Source: Salinisphaera sp. UBA6602 (GTDB lineage: Bacteria; Pseudomonadota; Gammaproteobacteria; Nevskiales; Salinisphaeraceae). Taken from it: a stretch of DNA of 13,899 bases. Every line of letters starts with the position of its first letter. The stretch's first letter is position 1. The stretch covers positions 1 through 13,899 of the forward strand of contig DJIE01000270.1 in assembly GCA_002433465.1 (NCBI GenBank), written 5' to 3'. The notes beneath the pieces were generated by a model. The model saw only the letters and a program-made list of their open reading frames with translations, ran no database searches and had not been told where the DNA came from. Position numbers and translations under genes: made by a program. This document shows, in pieces, positions 6,986 through 13,899 of the stretch.

Positions 6986-7001
6986 GAGCGGTTTATACCA
7001 T
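6973..7001 (+). promoter_or_regulatory. Candidate promoter of the map-glnD-dap operon
   Basis: A -35-like TTGCCG (6973-6978) is followed after 17 bp by the -10-like TACCAT (6996-7001); each matches four of six consensus bases. Transcription would start near 7008, leaving a leader of about 67 nt that contains a 7-bp hairpin (7023-7029 with 7037-7043). The -10 box overlaps that of the divergent rpsB promoter. Confidence 0.45.
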
Positions 7002-7020
7002 AGCGACCGTTTCCAGGCTA
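6992..7020 (-). promoter_or_regulatory. Candidate extended -10 promoter of rpsB-tsf
   Basis: On the minus strand TATAAA (6997-6992) is preceded by TGG (7000-6998), an extended -10 element. The hexamer at the -35 position (TAGCCT, 7020-7015, 17-bp spacing) is poor, as is common for extended -10 promoters. The implied start near 6985 gives a leader of about 165 nt. The box overlaps the divergent map -10 box, so the two promoters probably cannot be occupied at once. Confidence 0.5.
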
Positions 7021-7022
7021 GC

Positions 7023-7043
7023 GCCGGTCACGATTCGACCGGC
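7023..7043 (+). other. Hairpin in the map leader
   Basis: GCCGGTC (7023-7029) and GACCGGC (7037-7043) are exact reverse complements around a 7-base loop. The repeat lies between the candidate map promoter and the AAGGAT ribosome binding site. No T-run follows. It could be an RNA structure or an operator dyad; no function can be assigned. Confidence 0.45.
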
Positions 7044-7074
7044 ATTTCACGACGACTTTCAAGGATCGAAACGC

Positions 7075-7839
7075 ATGAGCGTGACCATCAAGACCCCCGA
7101 AGAACAGGACAAGATGCGCGAAGCCGGCCGCCTGGCCGCGCAGGTTCTGGACATGATCACGCCGCACGTACAGCCCGGGGTGACCACGGACGAACTCAAT
7201 ACGCTCTGTCACGACTACATGGTGAACGAGCTGGGCACCACGCCCGCCCCGCTGAATTACCACGGCTTCCCCAAATCCATCTGTACGTCGATCAACCACG
7301 TGGTCTGCCACGGTATACCGGGCGACAAGGCGCTCAAGAAAGGCGACGCGATGAATATCGACGTCACCCTGATCAAGGACGGCTACCACGGCGACAGCTC
7401 GCGCATGTATTTCGCCGGCGAGCCCTCCATCAAGGCCCGGCGCCTGTCGGATATTGCCGAAGCCGCGCTCTACAAGGGCATCGATGCAGTACGCCCCGGC
7501 GCGACGCTGGGCGATATCGGCGCCACGATTCAGACCTATGTGGAGTCACAGCGTGCGTCGGTGGTACGTGAATACTGCGGGCACGGTATCGGCCTGGGCT
7601 TTCATGAAGAGCCGCAGGTGCTGCATTACGGCAAGCCCGGTCAGGGGCTGTGCCTGGAAGCGGGCATGACCTTTACCATCGAACCCATGGTCAACGCCGG
7701 CAAACGCCACGTGAAAGTACTGCCCGACGGCTGGACCGTGGTCACCAAAGACCACTCACTCTCGGCTCAGTGGGAACACACGATTCTGGTCACCGAAGAC
7801 GGCGCTGAAATCCTTACCCCCAGCCAGCTGGGCGCCTGA
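7075..7839 (+). CDS. map: Type I methionine aminopeptidase
   Basis: Map removes the initiator methionine from nascent proteins with small second residues. The protein has 254 residues; E. coli Map, a type Ia enzyme without an N-terminal extension, is of similar length. All five metal ligands are visible: Asp96, Asp107, His170, Glu203 and Glu234, with the catalytic His79 in VVCHGIPG. I chose the ATG at 7075, preceded by AAGGAT at eight bases and giving MSVTIKTPEEQDKMREAGRLAA; a longer frame would extend 34 codons back across the candidate promoter. It is the first gene of the plus-strand operon and its TGA shares one base with the glnD ATG (TGATG). The divergent pairing with rpsB is conserved in gammaproteobacteria. 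Confidence 0.97.
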   Translation: MSVTIKTPEEQDKMREAGRLAAQVLDMITPHVQPGVTTDELNTLCHDYMVNELGTTPAPLNYHGFPKSICTSINHVVCHGIPGDKALKKGDAMNIDVTLIKDGYHGDSSRMYFAGEPSIKARRLSDIAEAALYKGIDAVRPGATLGDIGATIQTYVESQRASVVREYCGHGIGLGFHEEPQVLHYGKPGQGLCLEAGMTFTIEPMVNAGKRHVKVLPDGWTVVTKDHSLSAQWEHTILVTEDGAEILTPSQLGA

Positions 7840-10511
7840 TGGGACAGTCCGTTGATGCCCGTCGCCGCGCACACCCCGATCTCGGCGACTGGGAGGCGTT
7901 CATCGCCCGGGCGGCCAATGCCGAGGGCGCATCGATCGCGCAGGCGCGCGAGTATCTGGATGACGGGCGCCAACGCATCGAACAGGCGTTTCGTGCCGGC
8001 GCTCACGTGGATGTACTGGTCGATGCACGCAGCACCCTCGTCGATGCCGTGCTGGGCAGCGCATGGCGCGCCCTGGCCGATTCGTCCAGCGCCTGCCTGG
8101 TCGCGGTCGGCGGCTACGGCCGAGCCGAACTGTTGCCGCATTCGGATATCGACGTACTGATTCTATATCGCCAAGGCACGCTCGACGCCGTGGGCCCGGC
8201 GCTTGAGCGGTTTCTGACCCATCTCTGGGACATCGGCCTGGAAGTCGGCCATAGCGTGCGTTCGCCGGCCGAGTGCGCCGAACAGGCCGAGGCCGATATC
8301 ACCATCATGACCAACCTCATGGAGTCGCGCGCGCTCGCCGGTGATACGGCACTCTTCGCGGCCATGCGCGCGGCAACCTCGGTGGAACATATCTGGCCGT
8401 CCGCCGAATTCTTCAAGGCCAAGATCGAGGAACAGCAGGCCCGTCACGCACGCTACGACGAAACCGCCTACAAGCTGGAACCGAACACCAAGGAGTCGCC
8501 AGGCGGCCTGCGCGATATCCAGACCATCGCCTGGGTGGCCAAGCGCCAGTTTGCTGCCCAGACCCTGGACGGCCTCGTCGACTATGGCTTTCTCAGCGAA
8601 CGCGAGTTCACCGAACTCAAGCGCGGCCAGGCGTTTCTTTGGCGGGTTCGCTTTGCGCTGCACACCCTGACCGATCGTCCCGAAGACCGGCTGCTGTTCG
8701 ACCATCAGATCCAGATCGCCAAACTGCTCGGCTACACAGACGAGGAAAACAACCTCGCGGTCGAGCAGTTCATGCAGAAATATTACCGCAATATCAAGGC
8801 TTTGACTGCCTTAAATGATATTTTGCTTCAGCTTTTCTCCGAGGCGATTCTGCATTTCGGCGACGACGAACGGCCGCGCTCGATCAACGAACGCTTCCAG
8901 TCGCGACACGGCTTCATCGAAGTTACCGCCGATGACGTGTTCGTCAAACATCCCAGCGCGCTGCTCGAGATCTTCTATCTCATGCAGACCCGGCCGCGGC
9001 TGACGGGCATACGTGCCCATACCCTGCGACTGATGCGACGCGACCGCCACCTGATCGATAAAAGCTTTCGTAATTCAATCCACTGTCGCCGTCTTTTCAC
9101 GGAAATACTGCGCCAGCGCAGCGGCGTGACCCGGGCCCTGCGCCGCATGAACCGCTACGGCATCCTGGGCCGCTACCTGCCGAATTTCGGCAAGATCATC
9201 GGGCGGATGCAGTACGACCTCTTCCATACGCTCACCGTCGACGAACACACCCTTTTCGTAATCCGCAATCTGCGCCGCCTAGTGCTGCCGCGCTTTCAGC
9301 ACGAGCTGCCGTTTGCCAGCGAGCTGATGCAGTCGCTCAACAAGCCGCAGATTCTTTATATCGCCGGCTTGATGCACGATATCGCCAAGGGCCGTGGCGG
9401 CGATCATTCCGAACTCGGCGCCGGGGACGCTCGCAAATTCTGTGCGGACCACGGCATCTCCTCGGACGATACCGAACTCGTCTGCTGGCTCGTGCGCCAG
9501 CATCTGCTCATGTCGATGACCGCTCAGCGTCGTGATATCAACGATGTACAGGTGGTCAATGAGTTCGCACGTGAAGTGGGCAGCCGCGAACGCCTGGACC
9601 GGCTTTTCCTGTTGACGGTCTGCGATATCCGCGCCACCAACCCGAATCTGTGGAACTCGTGGAAGGAAAGCCTGCTGCTGGACCTGTATACGAACACGCG
9701 GCGCGCGCTCGAGCGCGGCCTCGACGATCCGCTCAGCGAAGCGGAACTGGTCGCCGAAACCCGTAGCGCGGCTGCCGCCATGCTCACGCGATCACGGGTT
9801 AATACGCCTAAATTCAAGGCGGTATGGTCACGTTTTGATCCGGAATATTTCCTGCGTCACAGCCCGGAAGAAATTGCCCGCCAGACCCGCGCCATCGTGA
9901 CCCACGACGGCGACGGCCCGCTGGTGTCGGTAGCCGAAATCTCCGACCAGGGCAGCACGCTGTTCGTGTATACCCGCGATCGCAACTATCTGTTCGGCGT
10001 GGCGACCGGCGTACTCGCACAGCTCGGGCTGTCGATTCTCGATGCCCGAATCAACACCACCAGCGACGATTACACGCTCGACACCTACGTAATCTGTGAA
10101 AGCGATGGCCAACCCATCAAGGAAGCCTATCGGCGCCAGGAAATCGAGGAGACGCTACGCGCGGCCATCGCCAACCCGGAGGTCGAAAGCATCGAGGTCA
10201 CAAGACGCGCCTCGCGACGCAGCCGTTATTTCAACGTCCCGACCCAGATCTATTTCAGCGAAACCCCCGAGCGGGCCTGTACGATCATGGAGGTCGTCAC
10301 CGCCGACCGTCCGGGCCTGCTCTCGGTGATCGGCGATATGTTCTACCAGAACGGCATCCTGCTGGAGACCGCCAAGATCGCGACCATCGGCGAACGCGCC
10401 GAAGACGTGTTCTTCATTACCGATCGCGACCATGCTCCGATTCGCGATCGCGCCACCCGTGCACGCCTGCGCGAAACCCTGACCAACGAACTCGACAAGA
10501 ACGGCCCATGA
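7839..10511 (+). CDS. glnD: Bifunctional uridylyltransferase/uridylyl-removing enzyme (PII modifier)
   Basis: GlnD senses glutamine and adds or removes UMP on the PII proteins GlnB/GlnK, and so controls glutamine synthetase and nitrogen gene expression. The protein has 890 residues, the E. coli length. The nucleotidyltransferase domain carries GGYGRAELLPHSDIDVLIL at 91-109, with catalytic Asp103 and Asp105. The HD domain, which removes uridylyl groups, shows LMHDIAKGRGGDH with His513-Asp514. Two ACT domains, the glutamine sensors, start near 707 (TLFVYTRDRNYLFG) and 814 (CTIMEVVTADRPGLLS). It overlaps map by one base and dapC by four (ATGA), so it is translationally coupled on both sides. No separate Shine-Dalgarno is evident. 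Two short stretches (about 8775-8830 and 9055-9110) use AT-rich codons unlike the rest. Confidence 0.97.
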   Translation: MGQSVDARRRAHPDLGDWEAFIARAANAEGASIAQAREYLDDGRQRIEQAFRAGAHVDVLVDARSTLVDAVLGSAWRALADSSSACLVAVGGYGRAELLPHSDIDVLILYRQGTLDAVGPALERFLTHLWDIGLEVGHSVRSPAECAEQAEADITIMTNLMESRALAGDTALFAAMRAATSVEHIWPSAEFFKAKIEEQQARHARYDETAYKLEPNTKESPGGLRDIQTIAWVAKRQFAAQTLDGLVDYGFLSEREFTELKRGQAFLWRVRFALHTLTDRPEDRLLFDHQIQIAKLLGYTDEENNLAVEQFMQKYYRNIKALTALNDILLQLFSEAILHFGDDERPRSINERFQSRHGFIEVTADDVFVKHPSALLEIFYLMQTRPRLTGIRAHTLRLMRRDRHLIDKSFRNSIHCRRLFTEILRQRSGVTRALRRMNRYGILGRYLPNFGKIIGRMQYDLFHTLTVDEHTLFVIRNLRRLVLPRFQHELPFASELMQSLNKPQILYIAGLMHDIAKGRGGDHSELGAGDARKFCADHGISSDDTELVCWLVRQHLLMSMTAQRRDINDVQVVNEFAREVGSRERLDRLFLLTVCDIRATNPNLWNSWKESLLLDLYTNTRRALERGLDDPLSEAELVAETRSAAAAMLTRSRVNTPKFKAVWSRFDPEYFLRHSPEEIARQTRAIVTHDGDGPLVSVAEISDQGSTLFVYTRDRNYLFGVATGVLAQLGLSILDARINTTSDDYTLDTYVICESDGQPIKEAYRRQEIEETLRAAIANPEVESIEVTRRASRRSRYFNVPTQIYFSETPERACTIMEVVTADRPGLLSVIGDMFYQNGILLETAKIATIGERAEDVFFITDRDHAPIRDRATRARLRETLTNELDKNGP

Positions 10512-11713
10512 ACCCTCGCCTAGACGTCCTGCAGCCGTACCCCTTCGAACGACTGGCCGCGCTGTTACGTGACACGCCTGCCAACAGTGCTCGCGCACCC
10601 ATTTCGCTAGCGATCGGCGAGCCCCAGCACCCGCCCGCCGAGGTGGCACGGGCTGCGCTGATCGAAGCAATGGACGGTATCGCCCACTACCCGCCCACGA
10701 AAGGCAGCGACACGTTACGTGCCGCGATCGGCGACTGGTTGTCGTGGCGCTTTAACGTTGATCGACAAGTAATTGACGATACGAGACATATTCTGCCCGC
10801 GGCGGGCACTCGAGAGGCGCTGTTCTCGTTCGCGCAGGCGGTCGTGGACCCGACCCGACCCGGCGCAGCAGTCGCCATGCCCAACCCTGGCTATCAGATC
10901 TACGAAGGCGCGGCTCTGCTCGCAGGCGCCGAACCCCTGTACCTGCCCTGCCTGCCGGACACCGGTTTTCTTGCCGACCTCGATGCACTCAGCCCGGCCG
11001 ACTGGGATCGCGTTCAGCTGCTGTATCTGTGTTCGCCGGGCAACCCCACGGGCGCCGTGGCCGACCGCGCCTATTTCGAACGTGCCCTGGAATTGGCGGA
11101 CAAGCACGACTTCATCATCGCCTCGGACGAGTGCTACAGCGAAATCTATGCGCACGAGGACGCCCCGCCGCCCGGCCTGCTGGACATCGCCTATGCGCAG
11201 GGACGCGAGGATTTCTCTCGCTGCGTGGTTTTTCACAGTCTGTCCAAGCGCTCCAATCTGCCGGGCCTGCGTTCCGGCTTTGTGGCCGGTGACGGCTCGG
11301 TGTTGGCGGACTATCTGCGTTATCGCACCTATCACGGCGCCACGCTCGGCCAGCACGTACAGGCGGCCAGCATTGCGGCCTGGCGCGACGAAACCCATGT
11401 TCGCGCCAACCGCGACCTTTATCGGGAAAAATACGCGGCGGTCATGCCGCTGCTCGAGCCGCTATGTGACGTGGTGCGGCCAGCGGGTTCGTTCTACCTG
11501 TGGCCGGCTTTCCGCGCCAGCGATGAGGATCTGACCCGCGCTGCCCTGCGCGAAGAAAACCTGCGCGTGGTGCCCGGACGCTATCTCGCGCGCGCGGCCG
11601 GCGGCGCCAACCCGGGCGTGGGCCGGCTGCGGCTGTCGCTGGTCGCTTCGACCGAAGACTGCGTCGAGGCCGCCACCCGGCTGGCGCGGGTGTGCGAAGC
11701 GTTGCCCCGCTGA
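10508..11713 (+). CDS. dapC: N-succinyl-L,L-diaminopimelate aminotransferase (DapC type)
   Basis: This is a PLP-dependent fold-type I aminotransferase of 401 residues. Assignment to succinyl-diaminopimelate transaminase (DapC; glutamate plus N-succinyl-2-amino-6-oxopimelate) rests on family resemblance and on its position directly before dapD and dapE. Visible PLP features are NPGYQIYEGA near 126-135, SPGNPTG at 176-182 with Asn179, the Asp207/Tyr210 pair in SDECYSEIY, the Schiff-base Lys247 in SLSKRSN and the phosphate-contacting Arg255 (LPGLRSG). The C-terminal RLRLSL holds the carboxylate-binding Arg. The start overlaps the glnD stop (ATGA). Other class I aminotransferases (for example aspartate aminotransferase-like) cannot be excluded from sequence alone, but the context strongly favours DapC. 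Confidence 0.9.
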   Translation: MNPRLDVLQPYPFERLAALLRDTPANSARAPISLAIGEPQHPPAEVARAALIEAMDGIAHYPPTKGSDTLRAAIGDWLSWRFNVDRQVIDDTRHILPAAGTREALFSFAQAVVDPTRPGAAVAMPNPGYQIYEGAALLAGAEPLYLPCLPDTGFLADLDALSPADWDRVQLLYLCSPGNPTGAVADRAYFERALELADKHDFIIASDECYSEIYAHEDAPPPGLLDIAYAQGREDFSRCVVFHSLSKRSNLPGLRSGFVAGDGSVLADYLRYRTYHGATLGQHVQAASIAAWRDETHVRANRDLYREKYAAVMPLLEPLCDVVRPAGSFYLWPAFRASDEDLTRAALREENLRVVPGRYLARAAGGANPGVGRLRLSLVASTEDCVEAATRLARVCEALPR

Positions 11714-11779
11714 GTTAAACTCTCGCGCCCCACACCCATTCAAACCGCGCGCTCGCCGACCGCGCAGCAAGGAGCCGCC
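11714..11779 (+). other. dapC-dapD spacer with strong ribosome binding site
   Basis: This 66-bp gap is the only one longer than five bases within the plus-strand operon. It holds a full AAGGAG (11769-11774) five bases before the dapD ATG, the strongest ribosome binding site of the operon. TTAAACT just after the dapC stop resembles a -10 box, but no -35 partner is visible, so I do not call a promoter. Confidence 0.6.
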
Positions 11780-12601
11780 ATGGCCGATACGCAGCAGATC
11801 ATCGAAGACGCTTTCGAAAACCGAGCCAATATTTCGCCCGAGAACGCCGACGATGCCGTGCGCGACGCGGTACAGAGCGCACTGGACCTGCTCGACTCCG
11901 GCGCCGCGCGCGTGGCCGAGCCCAGCGCCGATGGCTGGGTGGTCAACGAATGGCTCAAGAAAGCGGTACTGCTGTCGTTTCGTCTGCGCGATAACGCGCC
12001 CATCGACGGCGCCCACACGCGCTACTTCGACAAGGTGCCGTCGAAGTATGCCCATTACGACGCCGACGACTTCCAGAAACAGGGCGCGCGTATCGTGCCG
12101 CCGGCCATGGTTCGTCGCGGCGCCCATATCGCCGCCGGCGCGGTGATCATGCCCAGCTATGTGAATATCGGGGCCTATGTCGGCAGCGGCGCCATGATCG
12201 ATACCTGGGCCACGGTCGGCTCCTGTGCTCAGGTCGGCGAGAACGTGCACCTGTCCGGCGGTGCGGGCCTGGGTGGCGTACTCGAGCCGCTTCAGGCTGC
12301 GCCCACCATCATCGAAGACAACTGCTTCATCGGCGCCCGCTCGGAGATCGTCGAAGGCGTACGCGTCGGCAAGGGCTCAGTGATCTCGATGGGCGTATTT
12401 ATCGGCGCCTCGACCCCGATCTACGACCGCGAAGCCGACCAGATCCTGCATGGCGAGGTCCCCGCCGGTTCGGTGGTGGTCGCCGGCAGCCTGCCGCGCG
12501 ACAACGGCCGTTACAGCATCAACGCCGCCATCATCGTCAAGAAAGTCGACGAAGGTACGCGTGCGAAGGTCGGCATCAACGAGCTGCTGCGCGGCGCCTG
12601 A
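11780..12601 (+). CDS. dapD: Tetrahydrodipicolinate N-succinyltransferase
   Basis: DapD transfers succinyl from succinyl-CoA to tetrahydrodipicolinate, the entry to the succinylase branch of diaminopimelate and lysine synthesis. The protein has 273 residues (E. coli 274). The N-terminal helical domain includes [14 protein letters not shown] at about 56-69. From about residue 103 the hexapeptide repeats of a left-handed beta helix begin ([20 protein letters not shown], then [24 protein letters not shown]). The conserved [12 protein letters not shown] and the [16 protein letters not shown] stretch follow, then a C-terminal sheet. The ATG is set by AAGGAG five bases upstream. dapC lies before it and the YffB-like gene five bases after it. 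The family call is certain. Confidence 0.97.
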   Translation: MADTQQIIEDAFENRANISPENADDAVRDAVQSALDLLDSGAARVAEPSADGWVVNEWLKKAVLLSFRLRDNAPIDGAHTRYFDKVPSKYAHYDADDFQKQGARIVPPAMVRRGAHIAAGAVIMPSYVNIGAYVGSGAMIDTWATVGSCAQVGENVHLSGGAGLGGVLEPLQAAPTIIEDNCFIGARSEIVEGVRVGKGSVISMGVFIGASTPIYDREADQILHGEVPAGSVVVAGSLPRDNGRYSINAAIIVKKVDEGTRAKVGINELLRGA

Positions 12602-12606
12602 GCACG

Positions 12607-12957
12607 ATGATTCGTATCTACGGCATCGCCAGCTGCGACAGCTGCCGCAAGGCACGCCAATGGCTGAGCGCTGCCGGCATCGAACACGCGTGGGTCGATC
12701 TGCGCGCCGACGGCGTGACCCGCGAGCGCCTGGAACAATGGCGCGACGCACTCGGCGACGCGGCGTTGATCAACAAGCGCAGCAAGACCTGGCGTGATTT
12801 CGATGCCGAGCAGAAACAGACCGCCGAAGCCGATCCGGTGCCGGTACTCGTCGACCACCCCACGCTGATCAAGCGCCCGATTCTGGAAACCCCGACCACC
12901 ACCCTGGCCGGCTTTTCCGCAAGCCGCTACGAGGCAGCCCTGGCCGGGGCGGACTGA
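12607..12957 (+). CDS. ArsC/Spx/YffB-family thioredoxin-fold protein
   Basis: This is a 116-residue small cytosolic protein of the ArsC-like family. It starts MIRIYGIASCDSCRKARQWL and ends with LIKRPI (Arg90-Pro91), AGFSASRYE; NKRSKTWR at 56-63 is also typical. It resembles E. coli YffB, which is likewise encoded directly before dapE. The function of YffB is not settled; arsenate reduction is doubtful. The first cysteine (Cys10) is the conserved one. Here it is part of a CxxC (Cys10, Cys13), as in Gram-positive Spx, whereas the E. coli YffB I recall has a single Cys there. A redox role is therefore possible. It lies five bases after dapD and its TGA shares one base with the dapE ATG, so it is translated with the lysine pathway genes. 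There is no signal for metal or arsenic resistance nearby. Confidence 0.88.
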   Translation: MIRIYGIASCDSCRKARQWLSAAGIEHAWVDLRADGVTRERLEQWRDALGDAALINKRSKTWRDFDAEQKQTAEADPVPVLVDHPTLIKRPILETPTTTLAGFSASRYEAALAGAD

Positions 12958-13899
12958 TGGCCGACGCGCCACTTGAACTGGCCCGCACGCTGATTCGGCG
13001 CGAGTCGGTCACGCCGGCGGACGGCGGCTGCCAGAAACTCATCGGCGAACGCCTGGCCGCGGCCGGCTTCGCGATCGAGCACCTGCGCTTCGGCGAGGTA
13101 GACAATCTCTGGGCCGTGGCCGGCGATAGCGGCCCGCTGCTGTGTTTTGCCGGGCATACCGACGTGGTCCCGCCCGGCCCGCTCGAGGACTGGTCGCAGG
13201 CGCCGTTCGAGGCCGCGGTCGAAGACGGCTGGCTGATCGGACGCGGCGCGGCCGACATGAAGTCCAGCGTGGCGGCCATGGTATGCGCCGCCGAGCGTTT
13301 TCGGGACCGTCACCCCGATCATTCGGGACGGCTGGCGTTTCTGCTGACGAGCGACGAGGAAGGACCAGCGGTCGACGGTACCCGTGCGGTCATGGAATGG
13401 CTCGGCGAACGGGATATCGCGATCGACTACTGTCTGGTGGGCGAGCCGTCGTCGTCGGAGGCGCTCGGGGACACGGTCAAGAACGGCCGGCGCGGTAGCC
13501 TCAACGGACATGCGCGAGTCAGAGGCCGCCAGGGCCATGTGGCCTATCCACAGAAAGCCGATAACGCCCTGCACCGGCTGCTCGCCCTGCTGGCGGATCT
13601 GGCCTCGCATCACTGGGACGACGGCGACGAGTTCTTCCCGCCCACCTCTTTCCAGGTGTCTAATCTCGATGCGGGCACCGGCGCCGAAAACGTCATTCCC
13701 GGCGTCGCCGCGGCACGCTTCAACTGGCGCTTCAACCCGCGCCAGAATCAAGACTCGATCCGCGCCCACGTCGAGCAACGCTGCGTGGCCCACGGCATCG
13801 ATCCGGAATCGATTCAGTGGCGGCTGTCCGGTGCGCCCTTCATCACCCGCGAAGGGGCACTGATCGACGCCACGCGAGCGGCGATTCGCAGCCAGGCGG
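12957..13899 (+). CDS. dapE: Succinyl-diaminopimelate desuccinylase, N-terminal part (runs off right edge)
   Basis: DapE is a dinuclear zinc amidohydrolase of the M20 family that hydrolyses N-succinyl-L,L-diaminopimelate to succinate and L,L-diaminopimelate. 314 codons are present of about 375 expected. The metal and catalytic residues are all seen at their E. coli positions, give or take one: His67 (FAGHTDVVPPG), bridging Asp100 (GRGAADMKSS), catalytic Glu134 and ligand Glu135 (TSDEEGP), and Glu163 (LVGEPSS). The dimerisation domain begins with NGRRGSLNGHARVRGRQGH and contains AYP and TGAENVIPG. The last His ligand lies beyond the window. The start ATG overlaps the preceding TGA by one base, with GGGGCGGA just upstream. 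I see no frameshift in the visible part. Confidence 0.96.
   Translation, partial: MADAPLELARTLIRRESVTPADGGCQKLIGERLAAAGFAIEHLRFGEVDNLWAVAGDSGPLLCFAGHTDVVPPGPLEDWSQAPFEAAVEDGWLIGRGAADMKSSVAAMVCAAERFRDRHPDHSGRLAFLLTSDEEGPAVDGTRAVMEWLGERDIAIDYCLVGEPSSSEALGDTVKNGRRGSLNGHARVRGRQGHVAYPQKADNALHRLLALLADLASHHWDDGDEFFPPTSFQVSNLDAGTGAENVIPGVAAARFNWRFNPRQNQDSIRAHVEQRCVAHGIDPESIQWRLSGAPFITREGALIDATRAAIRSQA

Noticed and set aside
6074..7003. 309-codon plus-strand open frame opposite rpsB reaching the map promoter
   Set aside because: It is antisense to rpsB with no recognisable protein family; its end simply runs into the promoter region.
12607..12957. Arsenate reductase for arsenic resistance
   Set aside because: The family is broader than ArsC, the context is lysine synthesis, and there is no arsR, arsB or other arsenic gene nearby.
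12927..13793. 288-codon minus-strand open frame opposite dapE
   Set aside because: Antisense to conserved DapE sequence with all catalytic residues intact; no independent support.
1..13899. Mobile element, prophage, CRISPR or defence system
   Set aside because: No transposase, integrase, direct-repeat array, tRNA or unknown gene cluster is present; every sizeable gap is accounted for.

Overview
This window is a housekeeping locus of a gammaproteobacterium. It is fairly GC-rich: hand-counted stretches in the main part give about 62-69%. The evidence for the group is gene order. A minus-strand block runs rpsB-tsf-pyrH-frr-uppS-cdsA-rseP-bamA, divergent from a plus-strand block map-glnD-dapC-dapD-yffB-like-dapE. 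E. coli and Pseudomonas share this arrangement in outline, including the divergence of map and rpsB. Most protein lengths and catalytic residues match the E. coli proteins closely. The genus cannot be named from the sequence alone.

Layout, minus strand, read from 6817 down to 1: ribosomal protein S2 (rpsB), EF-Ts (tsf), a strong intrinsic terminator, then UMP kinase (pyrH), ribosome recycling factor (frr), undecaprenyl diphosphate synthase (uppS) and CDP-diglyceride synthase (cdsA). After a 129-bp gap come the site-2 protease RseP and the first 135 codons of the outer-membrane assembly protein BamA, which runs off the left edge. The theme is translation, nucleotide supply, lipid carriers and envelope assembly.

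Layout, plus strand, 7075 to the right edge: methionine aminopeptidase (map), the nitrogen sensor uridylyltransferase GlnD, N-succinyl-diaminopimelate aminotransferase (dapC), tetrahydrodipicolinate N-succinyltransferase (dapD), a small ArsC/Spx/YffB-family protein, and the first 314 codons of succinyl-diaminopimelate desuccinylase (dapE). Starts overlap or nearly touch stops at most junctions, which indicates one operon. Three consecutive steps of the succinylase branch of lysine/diaminopimelate synthesis sit directly behind the nitrogen sensor.

The 257-bp region between rpsB and map carries two candidate divergent promoters whose -10 boxes overlap, plus a long, hairpin-rich rpsB leader that may be the S2 autoregulatory element.

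No mobile element, CRISPR array, tRNA or defence system is visible. The main oddities are: (i) dxr is missing from a block where E. coli and Pseudomonas both carry it, and the gap lies where base composition drops (hand count about 56% GC at 1-360 against about 69% at 2101-2460); (ii) S2 has an acidic C-terminal tail of roughly 75-80 residues; (iii) a 14-bp hairpin without a U-tract separates rpsB from tsf; (iv) an intrinsic terminator separates tsf from pyrH; (v) the YffB-like protein carries a Spx-like CxxC. No previously undescribed system could be demonstrated.
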